In this document: in pieces, positions 34,590 to 45,738 of the stretch
How positions within the stretch are numbered: the first letter of the stretch is position 1
How the letters are laid out: each line of letters begins with the position of its first letter
The notes under the pieces: generated by a model
The model's database searches: none
What the model was told of the DNA's origin: nothing
Seen by the model: the letters and a program-made list of their open reading frames with translations, nothing else
Translations under genes and position numbers: made by a program
Assembly (NCBI RefSeq): GCF_963422355.1
Contig: NC_085094.1
Coordinates: 338,001 to 402,000 of the forward strand
Length of the DNA: 64,000 nucleotides
Origin: Corticium candelabrum
Taxonomy: Eukaryota; Porifera; Homoscleromorpha; Homosclerophorida; Plakinidae
Direction of reading: 5' to 3'

Positions 34590-34777
34590 AATCTACGACG
34601 ATGATGACTGCAGCTATGATGAGTGCTCAACCATTGGATGTGAGGTAGAAGGATATCATGGAGATACGGTAGTGGAAAGAGAAAATTCACAAGGACAGAC
34701 GTCGGGAAGGATAGTCAGGCCTCCGGTTCGCACAACAGAAATGGGCGGGGTCCTATATGGCTCTCCATCGAGCTTTT

Positions 34778-35582
<805 letters not shown>

Positions 35583-35845
35583 CTTGCGCTCGATCTCACA
35601 GTGACGATGGCCTTGAAAATTTTCACGCGTCTCCCAGACGTGTCGATAAGCCGAAATCGAGTGCTATCTGCTTCTTCTTCGCTTGTATTTGGCTTGATAT
35701 GAATACCGAAGTCATCATGGCATTGTCTATCGCAATTTCGCGTGTCTGAAGCTTCGTTTTGAGACAAATTTCGGCTCGTCTTGTAGCGGGTGTGTCGAAA
35801 GACTAGGCGGCGTAAGAATCGCTTTTGGGTTACAAGGTAAACAAA
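35583..35845 (-). repeat. Inverted repeat pair Y, left arm (carries an ORF)
   Basis: Its reverse complement matches 37149-37400 at about 80-85 percent. Both arms encode, in the same frame, a similar peptide: RNCDRQCHDDFGIHIKPNT here and RNCDRQCRDDFGIHMKSNT in the partner, followed by TSGRRVKI in both. The minus-strand open frame runs 35878-35552 (108 codons). No known domain was recognised. The two arms are 1.3 kb apart. Confidence 0.7.
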
Positions 35846-37148
35846 CATGATTTGATAATTGAAGATCACGCAGCACACGCGTATTAGAGATGTGCCTAAA
35901 ATGTTTTAGTGCAAAGAATACTGCGGCTAGCTGCAGATTTATGCATTGATCCTGCAAGGCATCGATCGATACCTAGGTACACAGCGACGTATGCGTACTG
36001 TCTACGATCAATTGCAAGGAAGACGATCTACGTCTCTCTAGAGCTATAATTGGTTGTGCACGACCTAAGATTGGTGATGACTTTCAGAACAGAAGAGAAA
36101 ATAAGTGCATATATGTAGTTCGAGAAACAATTAATTAATGTATTTGGCGTAAAATAACTTAATTTGCACTTGGTCTCTCAGATGGGCCTTTGCTGGTTGT
36201 TTGTTTGCGTTGTTGTACACTATAGAACCATACGCTTTGTAGATTAGGTGAGCTTATTGAAAATCTTGTTTTCTTGTCTACATGCTGCATCTTCTGTCTC
36301 TTTCTGCCATTAAGTCCGTCCGTCCGTCCGTCTATCTTTTATTTGAATGGTGACACAGCAAAATGTGCTGCAGTAGAATCAGGATATGCAAGCAAGAAAA
36401 TGAAGACAAGGACTATACTAATCAGCATGCAGCTATGCGCATGCATGCAGGTATGAGTGTGTATACAAAGATGCAATGCAAGAGGGATCAGTGGAAAAGT
36501 GTCTAAGCTAAATTGACTCATCAACAATGTAAATTAGAGGACTTCTTAGGTGACTGAAACATTAAGCTTATTATGTTGATTGATTTAGAAATTCTAGAAT
36601 TGTTACCGTCTTGCGACTAGATTATGTAATAGTTTGTATAGAAGAATAAATAATCTGTCTGTCTGTCTGTCCCTTCCGTCCGTCTGTCTGCCGTTTGCTT
36701 GTTTTGTGTACCGTGCTATTGTTGTCCAATATTACTTCTGCACCAATGCTTAATTTTGGCTGTTCCTCTGTCTCTTTGTCTATCTGTGTGTTCTTTGTGT
36801 GCCTTGGTAGTGTATTTAAGATTGTCTTATTTTTAATAATTACGTTATTGCTTTGAATTGTACAGATCGGTGATAATATTCCATTGAAACTTTTGTACCA
36901 CTTCTCACTTTGTGGCGTTATCAGTATTGTGGGAGAAGCGTTCCTGAGAGTATACGCTAGTTTTTAAAGTGCGATGGAATATCTAACTAACTTAAACTAA
37001 CTTCTGCGAGGCTATACGAATATTATACTTTAGCGAGTTTAGTGTAATATACAAACCTTCTAGTCCTCTGTCAGCGACTTTCCACTTTGCAAACGTTGTG
37101 TTATATCTACAACTGCAGTCGACCTCGCTAGTGCAACAACACACAGAT
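35846..37148. other. Spacer of inverted repeat pair Y, no gene recognised
   Basis: Contains (CTGT)n runs near 36310 and 36655-36690. No coding similarity. Could be the inside of a 1.8-kb DNA transposon whose long terminal repeats are the Y arms. Confidence 0.35.
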
Positions 37149-37400
37149 TACCTTGTAACACAAAAGAGATTCTTACTCCGCCTACTTTCGACACGCCCGC
37201 TACCAGAGGAGCCGAGATTTGCCTCAAAACGAAACGTCAGACATGCGAAATTGCGATAGACAATGTCGTGATGACTTCGGTATTCATATGAAGTCAAATA
37301 CAAACGAAGAAGAAGCAGGTCGCACTCGATTTCGGTTCATCGAGACGTCTGGGAGGCGCGTGAAAATTATCATGGCCATCGTCACGTCGTTCACGTGCAT
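37149..37400 (+). repeat. Inverted repeat pair Y, right arm (carries an ORF)
   Basis: Partner of 35583-35845. The plus-strand open frame 37219-37542 (107 codons) gives the related peptide. Nearly all arm length is alignable, beginning ttaccttgtaac and ending ggccatcgtcac. Confidence 0.7.
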
Positions 37401-37449
37401 CTCGTACAGCTGCAAGAGTTGGAGAGTGCCGATTCGAGGCGCAATAACT

Positions 37450-37640
37450 GCGAAACCAAATAGTCCCCGCATGTGGCCGAAACCAAATAAGCCCCAGCTA
37501 CTAATAAAACGGTTTCGAAACCAAATAAGCCCCAGCTACTAATAAAACGGTTTCGAAACCAAATAAGAGCGAGATAATTGCCCGCTACCAAATAGTCCCT
37601 GCGGCCAAAATAGTCTCCGCGACCAAATAGTCCCCGTACA
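37450..37640. repeat. Tandem repeats of a CCAAATAAGCCCC motif
   Basis: A 38-bp unit (gaaaccaaataagccccagc followed by tactaataaaacggtttc) occurs twice exactly at about 37480-37556. Around it, shorter variants (ccaaatagtcccc, ccaaaatagtctcc) make five or more further partial units. Confidence 0.85.
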
Positions 37641-37692
37641 CATGTACACCCTAGCTATGTTGCGCTTTTGCGCTCCTAAAAACTTACCAAAC

Positions 37693-37968
37693 CAGAATTT
37701 TAAAAAAATTTCTCTGACAAAAGAAATAGATGTAGGGATTGTATACAAGTAACAGAAACAAGATCTATAGATAATATGAACCAAAGCCAGACATCATTAG
37801 GGGATCCTTCCAACCACCACATTTCCCTACATTTTACATTTTGGGGGTTGGAAGAATAAACTACTGATGTCTGGCTTTGGTTCATATTATCTATAGATCT
37901 TGTTTCTGTTACTTTTTATACAATCCCTACATCTATTTCTTTTTTCAGAGAAAAAGTTTTAAATTCTA
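37693..37968. mobile_element. Near-perfect hairpin / foldback element
   Basis: The arms 37693-37795 and 37866-37968 are inverted repeats with only a few differences over about 100 bases; the stretch ctatagataatatgaaccaa and its flanks match exactly. The loop is about 70 bp. No ORF. High arm identity means recent insertion or conversion between arms. A transcript would fold into a long dsRNA stem. Confidence 0.92.
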
Positions 37969-40675
37969 GTTTTCTAATACAGTTCATCGTATATTTGGAT
38001 TTCTGTTACTAAATACTAGTATATTTCTGAGTCACTCTAAGCTTAGTGCATCTTAGAGACCTCTGTGACCTCGATGCCTGCCTGTCTGTCTGTTTGTCTG
38101 TAGTATAGGATTTATAAAATGCTGTGTCTGTCTGTCCATTGCCTGTGACCTTTGTTAATTAAATGGCAAATCTACATAACATTTCCTTCACTAAATTCTG
38201 TAGTTTACATAGATGTTTTAGCAACTTGAACCGACAGCTCAATAAACCAGTCTGTCTCAGTCTTTCTGTCTGTGGTGTTACAATGTAGCAGCAAACATGA
38301 CATTAACAACTACCATAGGGTTTGGTTTTGAAAGATGCACAAGTCGTACCTGTCCAGTACCTACTACAGCAGCTAACAATAATGACACATCACTTCCAAG
38401 AACAAAGTAATGGTTCTATTTAATTGTCCTGTACACTTCACAGCCATCGATCAACAGTACAAATTCTCTGTTGGCCCAATGATGAAAGTAGACGATCCTC
38501 TGTGCAACAAATAACAAAACTACAAATAACTCAATCCCTAATAAAAAGGCTAGGGACATAACCTGTTCTCTGTTCACTACCAAGTCTTAGATTTCCGTGT
38601 CTCTTGAATGCCAAAAGTCGTAGTTGGCTATAAGATGTCATACTTAGAGCCTTGCTTCCTACACACATCTAAAAAATCATCCCTATACTGGCACGTCATC
38701 CCAAAACCAAAGTCTCTCCAGAACCCTGTGTCTCATTGCATGACCAACTGAGCACGCTTGGAAGGAATCTTCTATCTTACTGTAATGCTAAAAATTTATG
38801 CGGGTATAAAATGTGATTTGGCCAATTTTGGGGCTTTTAAACTTGCAAAAATAATTTATGCATGCTTGACCTATTTTTCATTTGTTAGTTGTGTTTTTAT
38901 TTATCACCATCTATAGCACTGTTGATAAGCCAGACCACATTACTACAATCATGCAGAAGAAGGCTACTATGTTTCATACATGTATTGAAGTCCACTATTT
39001 ACTGACAATTTGATTTAATATTGTAGATGTATAAATGTAGGCCTGTACTTACAAGGCATAGCTGTAAGAAAAAGTTATTAGCCCAGTGCCGTTGCTGTAG
39101 CTCCACCTACAAATTTCCTGTACAAAGGGAGTATGAATAGAATAGCTGAAATTTCAGTCTAGATCTCCGATTTCAGTGTGGTGGCTAGAGGCTTCACCAT
39201 CAATAGTATAGTCAATGGAAGTTCTGGGGAACATGTTTCAAATGTGTTAGTTAGAATAATTAAGTTTCCAAGAGGTCTCCAAGTAATGGATTGTTTATCT
39301 ACACTCATAACATTTGTCTTATCAATGTATGTAGCAATGTGATTTGTCGCCCTATTGCTACAACTACTTGAACCTGACAATCTATAATATTTTCCATAAC
39401 CGATTGGGAATTGGGTCTACATGCGTATTATCACTTAGAGAGATAAACATAAACTACCTAAAGATATAATTACTATTTACTATATAATGGATTATTGTAA
39501 AATATGTACACATGAATTACATGGTAAACAATGCATTTATTGCTTTTGGATCAGGGGATAATAACATAATTAATAAACAAACCACTAATTTCACAATGTG
39601 TGAAAATGGATCAGAGATCCAACATTCTGACGCTGAAGATACGTTTAAATTTTATATGTATGCACAAATTGTAGTATGGCTATGATAATGCACCTGAGTA
39701 CATTAATTGGTATAATAAATAAGTACATCATGTCATGTATAACATTAGGAGACCTTCTATTTCTAAAACAAAATATTATATTGAGAATACTCTTCAATTA
39801 CTACTGTGTTAGGCGATAGTGATTTAGAATACTCTAACTTTTAGACAAAAAATAACTCTCTCAAGTATTTTCATGAAGCTGAACAGTCATATTACCCCAA
39901 GGCTAGGGTACAAATTTATAAGACTAGCATGATTGCATTTAATATATTTACTGCAAGCTATTTTGGCTCATGAAACTTCCAGAAAAGGCAGAAATGTCTT
40001 ATACACCTACAAAAAAGAAAGAAACAGAAAATAAATAAAATAACACTTGGAAACAAATTTGTGAAATAAATGGATTGTAATTGTACGTTATCTAAAGAAA
40101 GGTGGTCAATGAAATTAGTAAACACGCTGGTGAGCAGGTGAACGAATATGCGCTATAACATATTAGATAGTGAGACAGGTAACATTTTAATTACATCTCA
40201 TTATTATTTAAACTATCCGCCGCACCCTTTCATATGTGAGCACAGATGTTTATGAGGGCCCCCCAATTACTATGTGTTAGGCGATAGTGATTTAAAGTAA
40301 TCTGTCCATTTAACTAAAGCCATATCATTTCTTCTATTTTCTTTCTATATCATTTGCACTTTAAAAATGTCAATACTTGTGATGGACTCTTCTGTAACTC
40401 TTGCTACTAGATAAAATGAACCACCTATTCATCATCATTCCAATCCTTAATTTTATAACTAATAGTACTGTATTTGCATTTTGTACTAAATCCCATCTTG
40501 GTGTGTAGTTAACCCTTTCAACGTTATACCAATTATATATTTTACACCAATTATATTTTTCTTTTCTTCTGACTATTTTATACAAATCATCATATAAATT
40601 ATTATATTACCAGTAACCTCAACTACAGTACAGTGTACCTACACTTAATTTTCTTCACTGATGCTTCTATGGGAG
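37969..40675. other. Gene-free AT-rich stretch
   Basis: No coding similarity. A 27-base phrase (tgttaggcgatagtgattta) occurs twice in direct orientation, near 39809 and 40273. (TGTC)n runs lie at about 38083-38100, 38130-38143 and 38255-38275. Confidence 0.4.
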
Positions 40676-40958
40676 TCATTTAGTTGAGTTGTGTTTTGTA
40701 GACGTAAAGATGACGTTGCTTTCCCCAGTGCAGTGTTCCTCGAACGATTGAAGCACTCGTTCCATTGTCCGCTGAAAAGCGGTGAATTGTATCTGCGGAG
40801 TCCGCGTTGCCCATTGCAGTGCTAGTGTCGAGACTCGCATGTCATTTGCTTCTTCTCGTAGTCTTGTGACTATTTCGTACGACGTCCGTCATTCTCATTC
40901 CCCTCTTTCATCACCCGATTCTCATTCGGAATTCCAACTTGTCCGCTTGTTCGGCCAT
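40676..40958 (-). CDS. Candidate small two-exon gene, unknown function
   Basis: On the minus strand, ATG at 40956-40958 starts MAEQADKLEFRMRIG. A GT/AG intron of 52 bp (40863-40914) joins it in phase to an exon 40676-40862 that reads LREEANDMRVSTLALQW, a TAFQRTMERVLQSFEEHC block and a stop TGA at 40676-40678. The product is about 76 residues, charged, probably helical, with no recognised domain. Support comes from a fitting intron, consistent phase, codon-like composition, and position: about 310 bp from the divergent EDEM3-like start, as in a bidirectional promoter. It could be a chance ORF or one end of a larger gene. Confidence 0.45.
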
Positions 40959-41266
40959 TCGTGAGTTGGAAAACCGACTCCTGTCACCAACATATTCCAT
41001 GCCTAGCGTGTTCACAGAATCGTGTTAGGCCTAGATGTAGATCTACATTACCAGCTACTAACTTTTGAAAAGTGAAACGATGTATCTAACCTTACCAAAC
41101 TTCGAGAAACGAAGGTTGGTCGTGCAGTGTAGTACGGATGCATTCCTGTTTTAGAAAAGGCCGCGCGCAAAAGGCAAGCGCGTTACGACCCAGGAGTGGT
41201 ACGCCTAGCGTGCGTTACGACTTAAGTTCGCTGTCGTGCTTTCTCAGAGAAGGTCGTGAAAGTGAG
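40959..41266. promoter_or_regulatory. Putative bidirectional promoter region
   Basis: The interval between the two divergent first exons. It is locally richer in CpG (for example gaaaaggccgcgcgcaaaag and agcgcgttacg) than the surrounding AT-rich DNA, as expected for a housekeeping promoter. No TATA box was chosen. Inferred from layout only. Confidence 0.35.
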
Positions 41267-43018
41267 ATGCGAAATGTTATATTCGCGGTGTGGAGCTTAT
41301 GGATCTTGAGCGTTATGTCTTCACGTATGAGTGAAGAGAGGCGAAGATCTTTGAGGTGAGATGAAAGCAGATTGCTGGACACTAGACAAGCACCGTCGAG
41401 TAGCTCGTCTCAGAGTTCATTTTCACTTGGATGTGTAAAGCAACGGTATTCTGTTGTTAGGGAGACTGCAAAGGAAATGTTCTTTCATGCGTATCACGCT
41501 TACATGGTAGGTCTACGGTACACGTTTAGGTATTTACTGCCTGTAACTTCTTGTACAATCAGACTGTCTACATTGTAGGAAAATGCTTATCCTGCTGATG
41601 AGCTGATGCCTCTGAGTTGCAAGGGACGAGTAAGAGGCGTAGAGCCAAGTCGAGGTGACATCGATGATGCTTTGGGAAGGTCATCTACGAGCTAATAGCT
41701 ACACGTAGTACTTAGTAGGGAAGATCTAGATTGTAGTACATATACTGTATTACTCAGTTGTTTTGGCGGTTGGATTTCACGTTTTTCTTGCTGCTACACT
41801 GAACTGAAAGATTACCTATGCGTACGAACTTTACTCTATGCATGTGTTGGTTATTTTACACTTACCATAAATGAACTTGTGACAATGTTTGTGCATTAAC
41901 AAATTGAAGCAAACTCTAATTAATTACTAGAGTGAACATGACAGTTAAGTGTTGTGGAGTAGCATGGTGCTCCATCATGTACAAAGACAAAAATATGCCT
42001 ATTTTGATTTTGTTATTATTGTAATTGAGAGGATTAGTTGCTCAACAAATGGATTGATGAACACAGAAAATGCTAAGCCTAATAACCAGTGAGGCTTGCT
42101 GAGTAGACATTGTTATTAGTTTTTATTTAGTAGATATTGTTGGTTTTTAGTGTATGGTGACTGTTGGATCTAGAGTTACATTGTAGCAACTTCCAGTTCA
42201 TAGTGATTGTTGGTTATTTTAGTTCTAGTACTTTGGTTGTTTCACTTGTACATAGTGCTCTAGATAGACTTGGTTATGATCCAAAAACTATACACTGTGA
42301 AGTTGCACTGAAGTAGTACTATAATGATCTAGCTAGTGGTAAAGATTTAAATTTACATTATTATGTATAATAACTAATGAACTCTTGGCTTTTTTACTCA
42401 TGTTTGCCGTTGTAAAAAGTTAAAGGAAGGATTGATAGATGTAGTTGAGTGGGGAGGGAAAGGAAGAGAATGAATGATGAGTGGCAAGGGTAGATGGGAA
42501 GGAGGACGAGAAGGAATCAAGAAATGAAAGTAGAATAGGGGGTAAAATAATTACTACTTGTGGCTTCTTTTGATACCTTGCAATTAGTTGTCTTACTAGA
42601 CTGGCTGTATAAATTGCACTCTCAAATTGGAATTATTTAGTTATTCTCTTACACTGATTGACTCTTTGGACACATTGGCTGTTATGGGTGAAATGGAAAA
42701 GTTTGCTGCAGCAATCAACCATGTAGTTGAAGATGTGACTGTGAATAATGACATTGTTGTGTCTGTATTTGAAACTAATATACGTGTTTTGGGGTAAGTT
42801 TGATGGTTGCTTAAAATTATTGTATGTGGTACTGATGATGTTTCAATTGTTTTGTTTACAGTGGACTGCTTAGTGCTCATGTTCTTGCATCTCTGTTTCG
42901 CGATATGGGAAATGTTTATTTGTTATCATATAACAATGAATTACTAAGCCTGGCAGAAGATGTAGGCAATCGGCTTTTACCTGCATTTAATACTACCACA
43001 GGGCTGCCGTACCCAAGG
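41267..43018 (+). CDS. EDEM3: EDEM3-like GH47 ER degradation-enhancing mannosidase, first five exons
   Basis: EDEM proteins act in the ER lumen, trimming mannose from misfolded glycoproteins so that they enter ERAD. Exons as modelled: 41267-41355 (start; hydrophobic [17 protein letters not shown] signal peptide), about 41386-41506, 41579-41679, 42641-42793, 42862-43018. The frame reads [78 protein letters not shown] and [15 protein letters not shown]. The Glu in SVFETNIR is a conserved catalytic-site residue of GH47. The RVRG-EPSRGD segment fits EDEM3 better than EDEM1 or EDEM2. The first intron would be only about 30 bp, so the exon 1/2 join is doubtful. No later GH47 exons were found after 43018; the rest lies in a long intron's far side, beyond the window, or is lost. 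Confidence 0.85.
41680..42640. other. EDEM3-like intron 3, no feature
   Basis: Non-coding. A purine-rich patch (ggagggaaaggaagagaatg and flanks) lies at about 42450-42530. Confidence 0.5.
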
Positions 43019-43451
43019 GTGAGAAATTTGTGCATGGTGAATGTTGCATTGTTGTGTATTTGTGTTCAATCACCCATGTTTCTTTGTGGCTGTGACAACT
43101 ATGGTGAAGTATGTTTGTGTTCAAAGTGTTTTGCAACCTGAACTAAGGGTGTAATGTGGTTGCGTTATTGAGTCCAACGCTGTAGTGTTTGTATGTACAG
43201 TGTAGGATTGCAGTGTTCTCGCCAGTACTGTCAGTACCGTCAAAATGACATTTGGGAAAGGGAAGGGACATTTGGAGCATGGGAAACAGCAGAATTGGAA
43301 AGCCTTAGCAAACATAGTGTGGGGTGTTTTCCTACCAGATCCATCACGGATCTAAATACATTAGAGGTCTTGATGGTCCCAAAGTCGCTACAGAACAATA
43401 CATATTCTTATGTCCAACACATCTGGTACAGTAATTGTAGGGAGTGCATGG

Positions 43452-44466
43452 TGCACAGCCCCTCTTAACGCGCGCGTGAGGAGCAGAGAGGGGGCAGTGC
43501 CAGCACACGAAAGAGGGTCTGTTCAAATCTGGCAGATAATTGGGAACGGAAAAGGAGTGACTAACGCCTGATGTCATCTCTTTAGCACGCGTAGCACGCG
43601 CCTGTCTCGGTTGATCGCTAGCTATTATGTCACTCGACACACTGTGAAGCTGAGACGTCATACGTTTGCATGCGCATTGTTCTGTAGAGTGTATACATAA
43701 CAGATCATGTAGTTCACTAGAAGGGGACAGAGACTGAGGAGATTGAAAAGTAACAGCCATTCCCTCATACAACGGTAAGAGCCTGAGATTCAGATGGCAA
43801 GCTAGCGCAGAATGCGAATGCCGTACGCGGGTTCAAATCAAGGTGACGTACGTTGTACATGTATTGGTGGTAAGAGTTGACCCTACTTTATCGGTCTGTA
43901 GACCCTAGACCCAGGAAGTTTTTATGGCTAGCACAGATTATCTAGGACTCTCAGGCTAAAAGTTATGTGATTACATAATGAACATGAGGTGATCATGATC
44001 ATGACCCTCTAGACTAGACGACCAGACTCACCAGACCCAGCAGTTTATGAATCACGAGGTGAAACTTACAAGATGCACTAGGAATCTCTGCACCAATACA
44101 ACGTACGTCACCTTGACTATTTGACGCATTACACGCTAGCTTGCCATCTGAATCTCAGGATCTTACCCGTGTATGAGGGAATGACTGGTACTTTTCATTC
44201 TCCTCAGTCTCTGTGCCCTTCTAGTGAACTACTACGGCCATATGGGATAATGGGCATACAAACGTATGACGTCTCAGCTTTACAGCGTGTCGAGTGACAT
44301 AATAGCTAGCGATCAGGCTCGTGCTATGCGTGCTAAAGAGACGACATCAGGCATTAGTCACTCCTTTTCCGTTCCCAATTATCTGCCGGATTTGAACAGA
44401 CCCTCTTTAGCGTGCAGGCACCGCCCCCTCTCCGCTCCTCGTGCGCGCGTTAAGAGAGGCTGTGCA
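43452..44466. mobile_element. Large foldback element with about 400-bp arms
   Basis: Left arm 43452-43869 and right arm 44091-44466 are inverted repeats at about 80-85 percent. Matching blocks begin tgcacagcccctcttaacgc and include ggaacggaaaaggagtgact, tcactcgacac, aagctgagacgtcatacgtt and agattcagatggcaagctag. The spacer is about 220 bp. Both arms keep an open frame of 70-140 codons containing SHSFSVPNYLPDLNRPS, without known domain. It lies downstream of the last recognised EDEM3-like exon. Confidence 0.9.
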
Positions 44467-45546
44467 AGAGACTAATGGTCTCCTTGATGGTGTTTAAGGT
44501 GAATTCCTGTTGACCTTTTACATAAGCGGTGCTAATGAGACTGTGGTTGCAGCAGGTGTTCTACTAACTGTTTATCTTCAATCTCATGTTTTATACACCC
44601 TTACTCTTTTAGGTCAGCTCACAATTCCAGTTTTAATTAATTAAATCAATTTGTCATTGTAATAATCTAGTGTATAGTGTATTGCCTGTCTGTCTGTCTG
44701 TGTTATGTTTATTAAGTCCAGTGAGGTTTATTCAACAACATCTGAGTGGCAATTATATGAATAGTCTACCAATCATGCAGTAACTATATACATGCTGCCA
44801 TTCTGACTCTAATAAAGTGATAGGATGATGTCATTACCAATTATGTCAACATCAAACATTTGATGATGTCATTAATTGACGTCATTATATTTGATGACAT
44901 CATATTGATGGTTGGCAAAAAATTCTGGCTAGAACACTGGGATTGAGTTTTTGTTCAGTGTGTGTCAGAGCAGGTAGGTATCTGGTTATGCTACAAAACT
45001 GATTTTTGCATAAAATCTCTCTACTTGCACCAAATCAGGTTTTTGATTACTCAAATTACACAGGGCCCCTTCCAAGGGACTGACCCCTACATAAAATTTC
45101 TTGATGACGCAAATGGTACACCTTTCAGTTTATTCGAATACACGCCCACACCAGTTCCGTGTAGACTGTACGTGTCGTCACGCTCCATAACTCTCCCAGC
45201 GGTCCAAGACATTTTGTTGATTGAAGCCGCGCTCTTCGAGCGCTAGATTTTCTCTTTGAATTCTGATTTCGTTTGCACCGAATCTAAACTACACGTTTCC
45301 TGCACCAAATGCTACACAGGGAGTGTCGATTTCTACCCTCAATTTCTACCTCGCCAATTGCTTACTGCACATCCATCTGTTCATGTACATTGTTACCTAC
45401 TGTTCATATACACTCTGAATGGACTTTGTGTAATATCCCGCGACACATGTGTAGATACCAATATAACTATTACTAACTATATTGTACCTTACTGAATGCG
45501 GAAGACACACCAATGTGCCAAAGTACACAATGCTGCGTGTGCGCGC
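44467..45546. other. No gene recognised
   Basis: AT-rich, with a (TGTC)n run at 44685-44702 and three close repeats of ATGATGTCATTA-type text at 44825-44910. Confidence 0.4.
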
Positions 45547-45548
45547 GT

Positions 45549-45603
<55 letters not shown>
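45547..45603. repeat. (CA)n microsatellite
   Basis: About 28 CA units, preceded by a GTGCGCGCGTG stretch. Confidence 0.98.
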
Positions 45604-45613
<10 letters not shown>

Positions 45614-45738
45614 GAGTCTACCATTTCCCCGGATCCCACGTGGCACCACTTACTCTGCACTACCCCGTTCTTTAGAAAGCACGACTTCGTGCTCTAGTTC
45701 TCAAGTTAAATGGATTACCGCCGTTACTTAGCTCAGTT

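Larger units (their letters stand above)
30715..34760 (+). mobile_element. Ty3/gypsy retrotransposon 1, decayed
   Basis: gag, zinc knuckle, protease, RT, RNase H and integrase follow in the order of Ty3/gypsy elements, each in one of two or three frames because of shifts. It begins about 320 bp after the GLDC stop on the same strand. The coding part ends at about 34750 with an RIVRPPVR motif, which in relatives lies near the end of pol. No long direct repeats were found at the two sides, so LTRs are missing or too diverged. A long (GT)n run now lies where the 3' LTR would start. Confidence 0.85.

Noticed and set aside
39806..40300. 27-bp direct repeat as possible LTR ends
   Set aside because: Similarity does not extend beyond the short phrase and no coding region lies between.
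43790..43860. Possible tRNA-like sequence with a GGGTTCAAATC B box in the left foldback arm
   Set aside because: The opposite arm lacks the B box and no cloverleaf stems were found.
45482..45731. Thr-His repeat ORFs
   Set aside because: Products of the (CA)n run.
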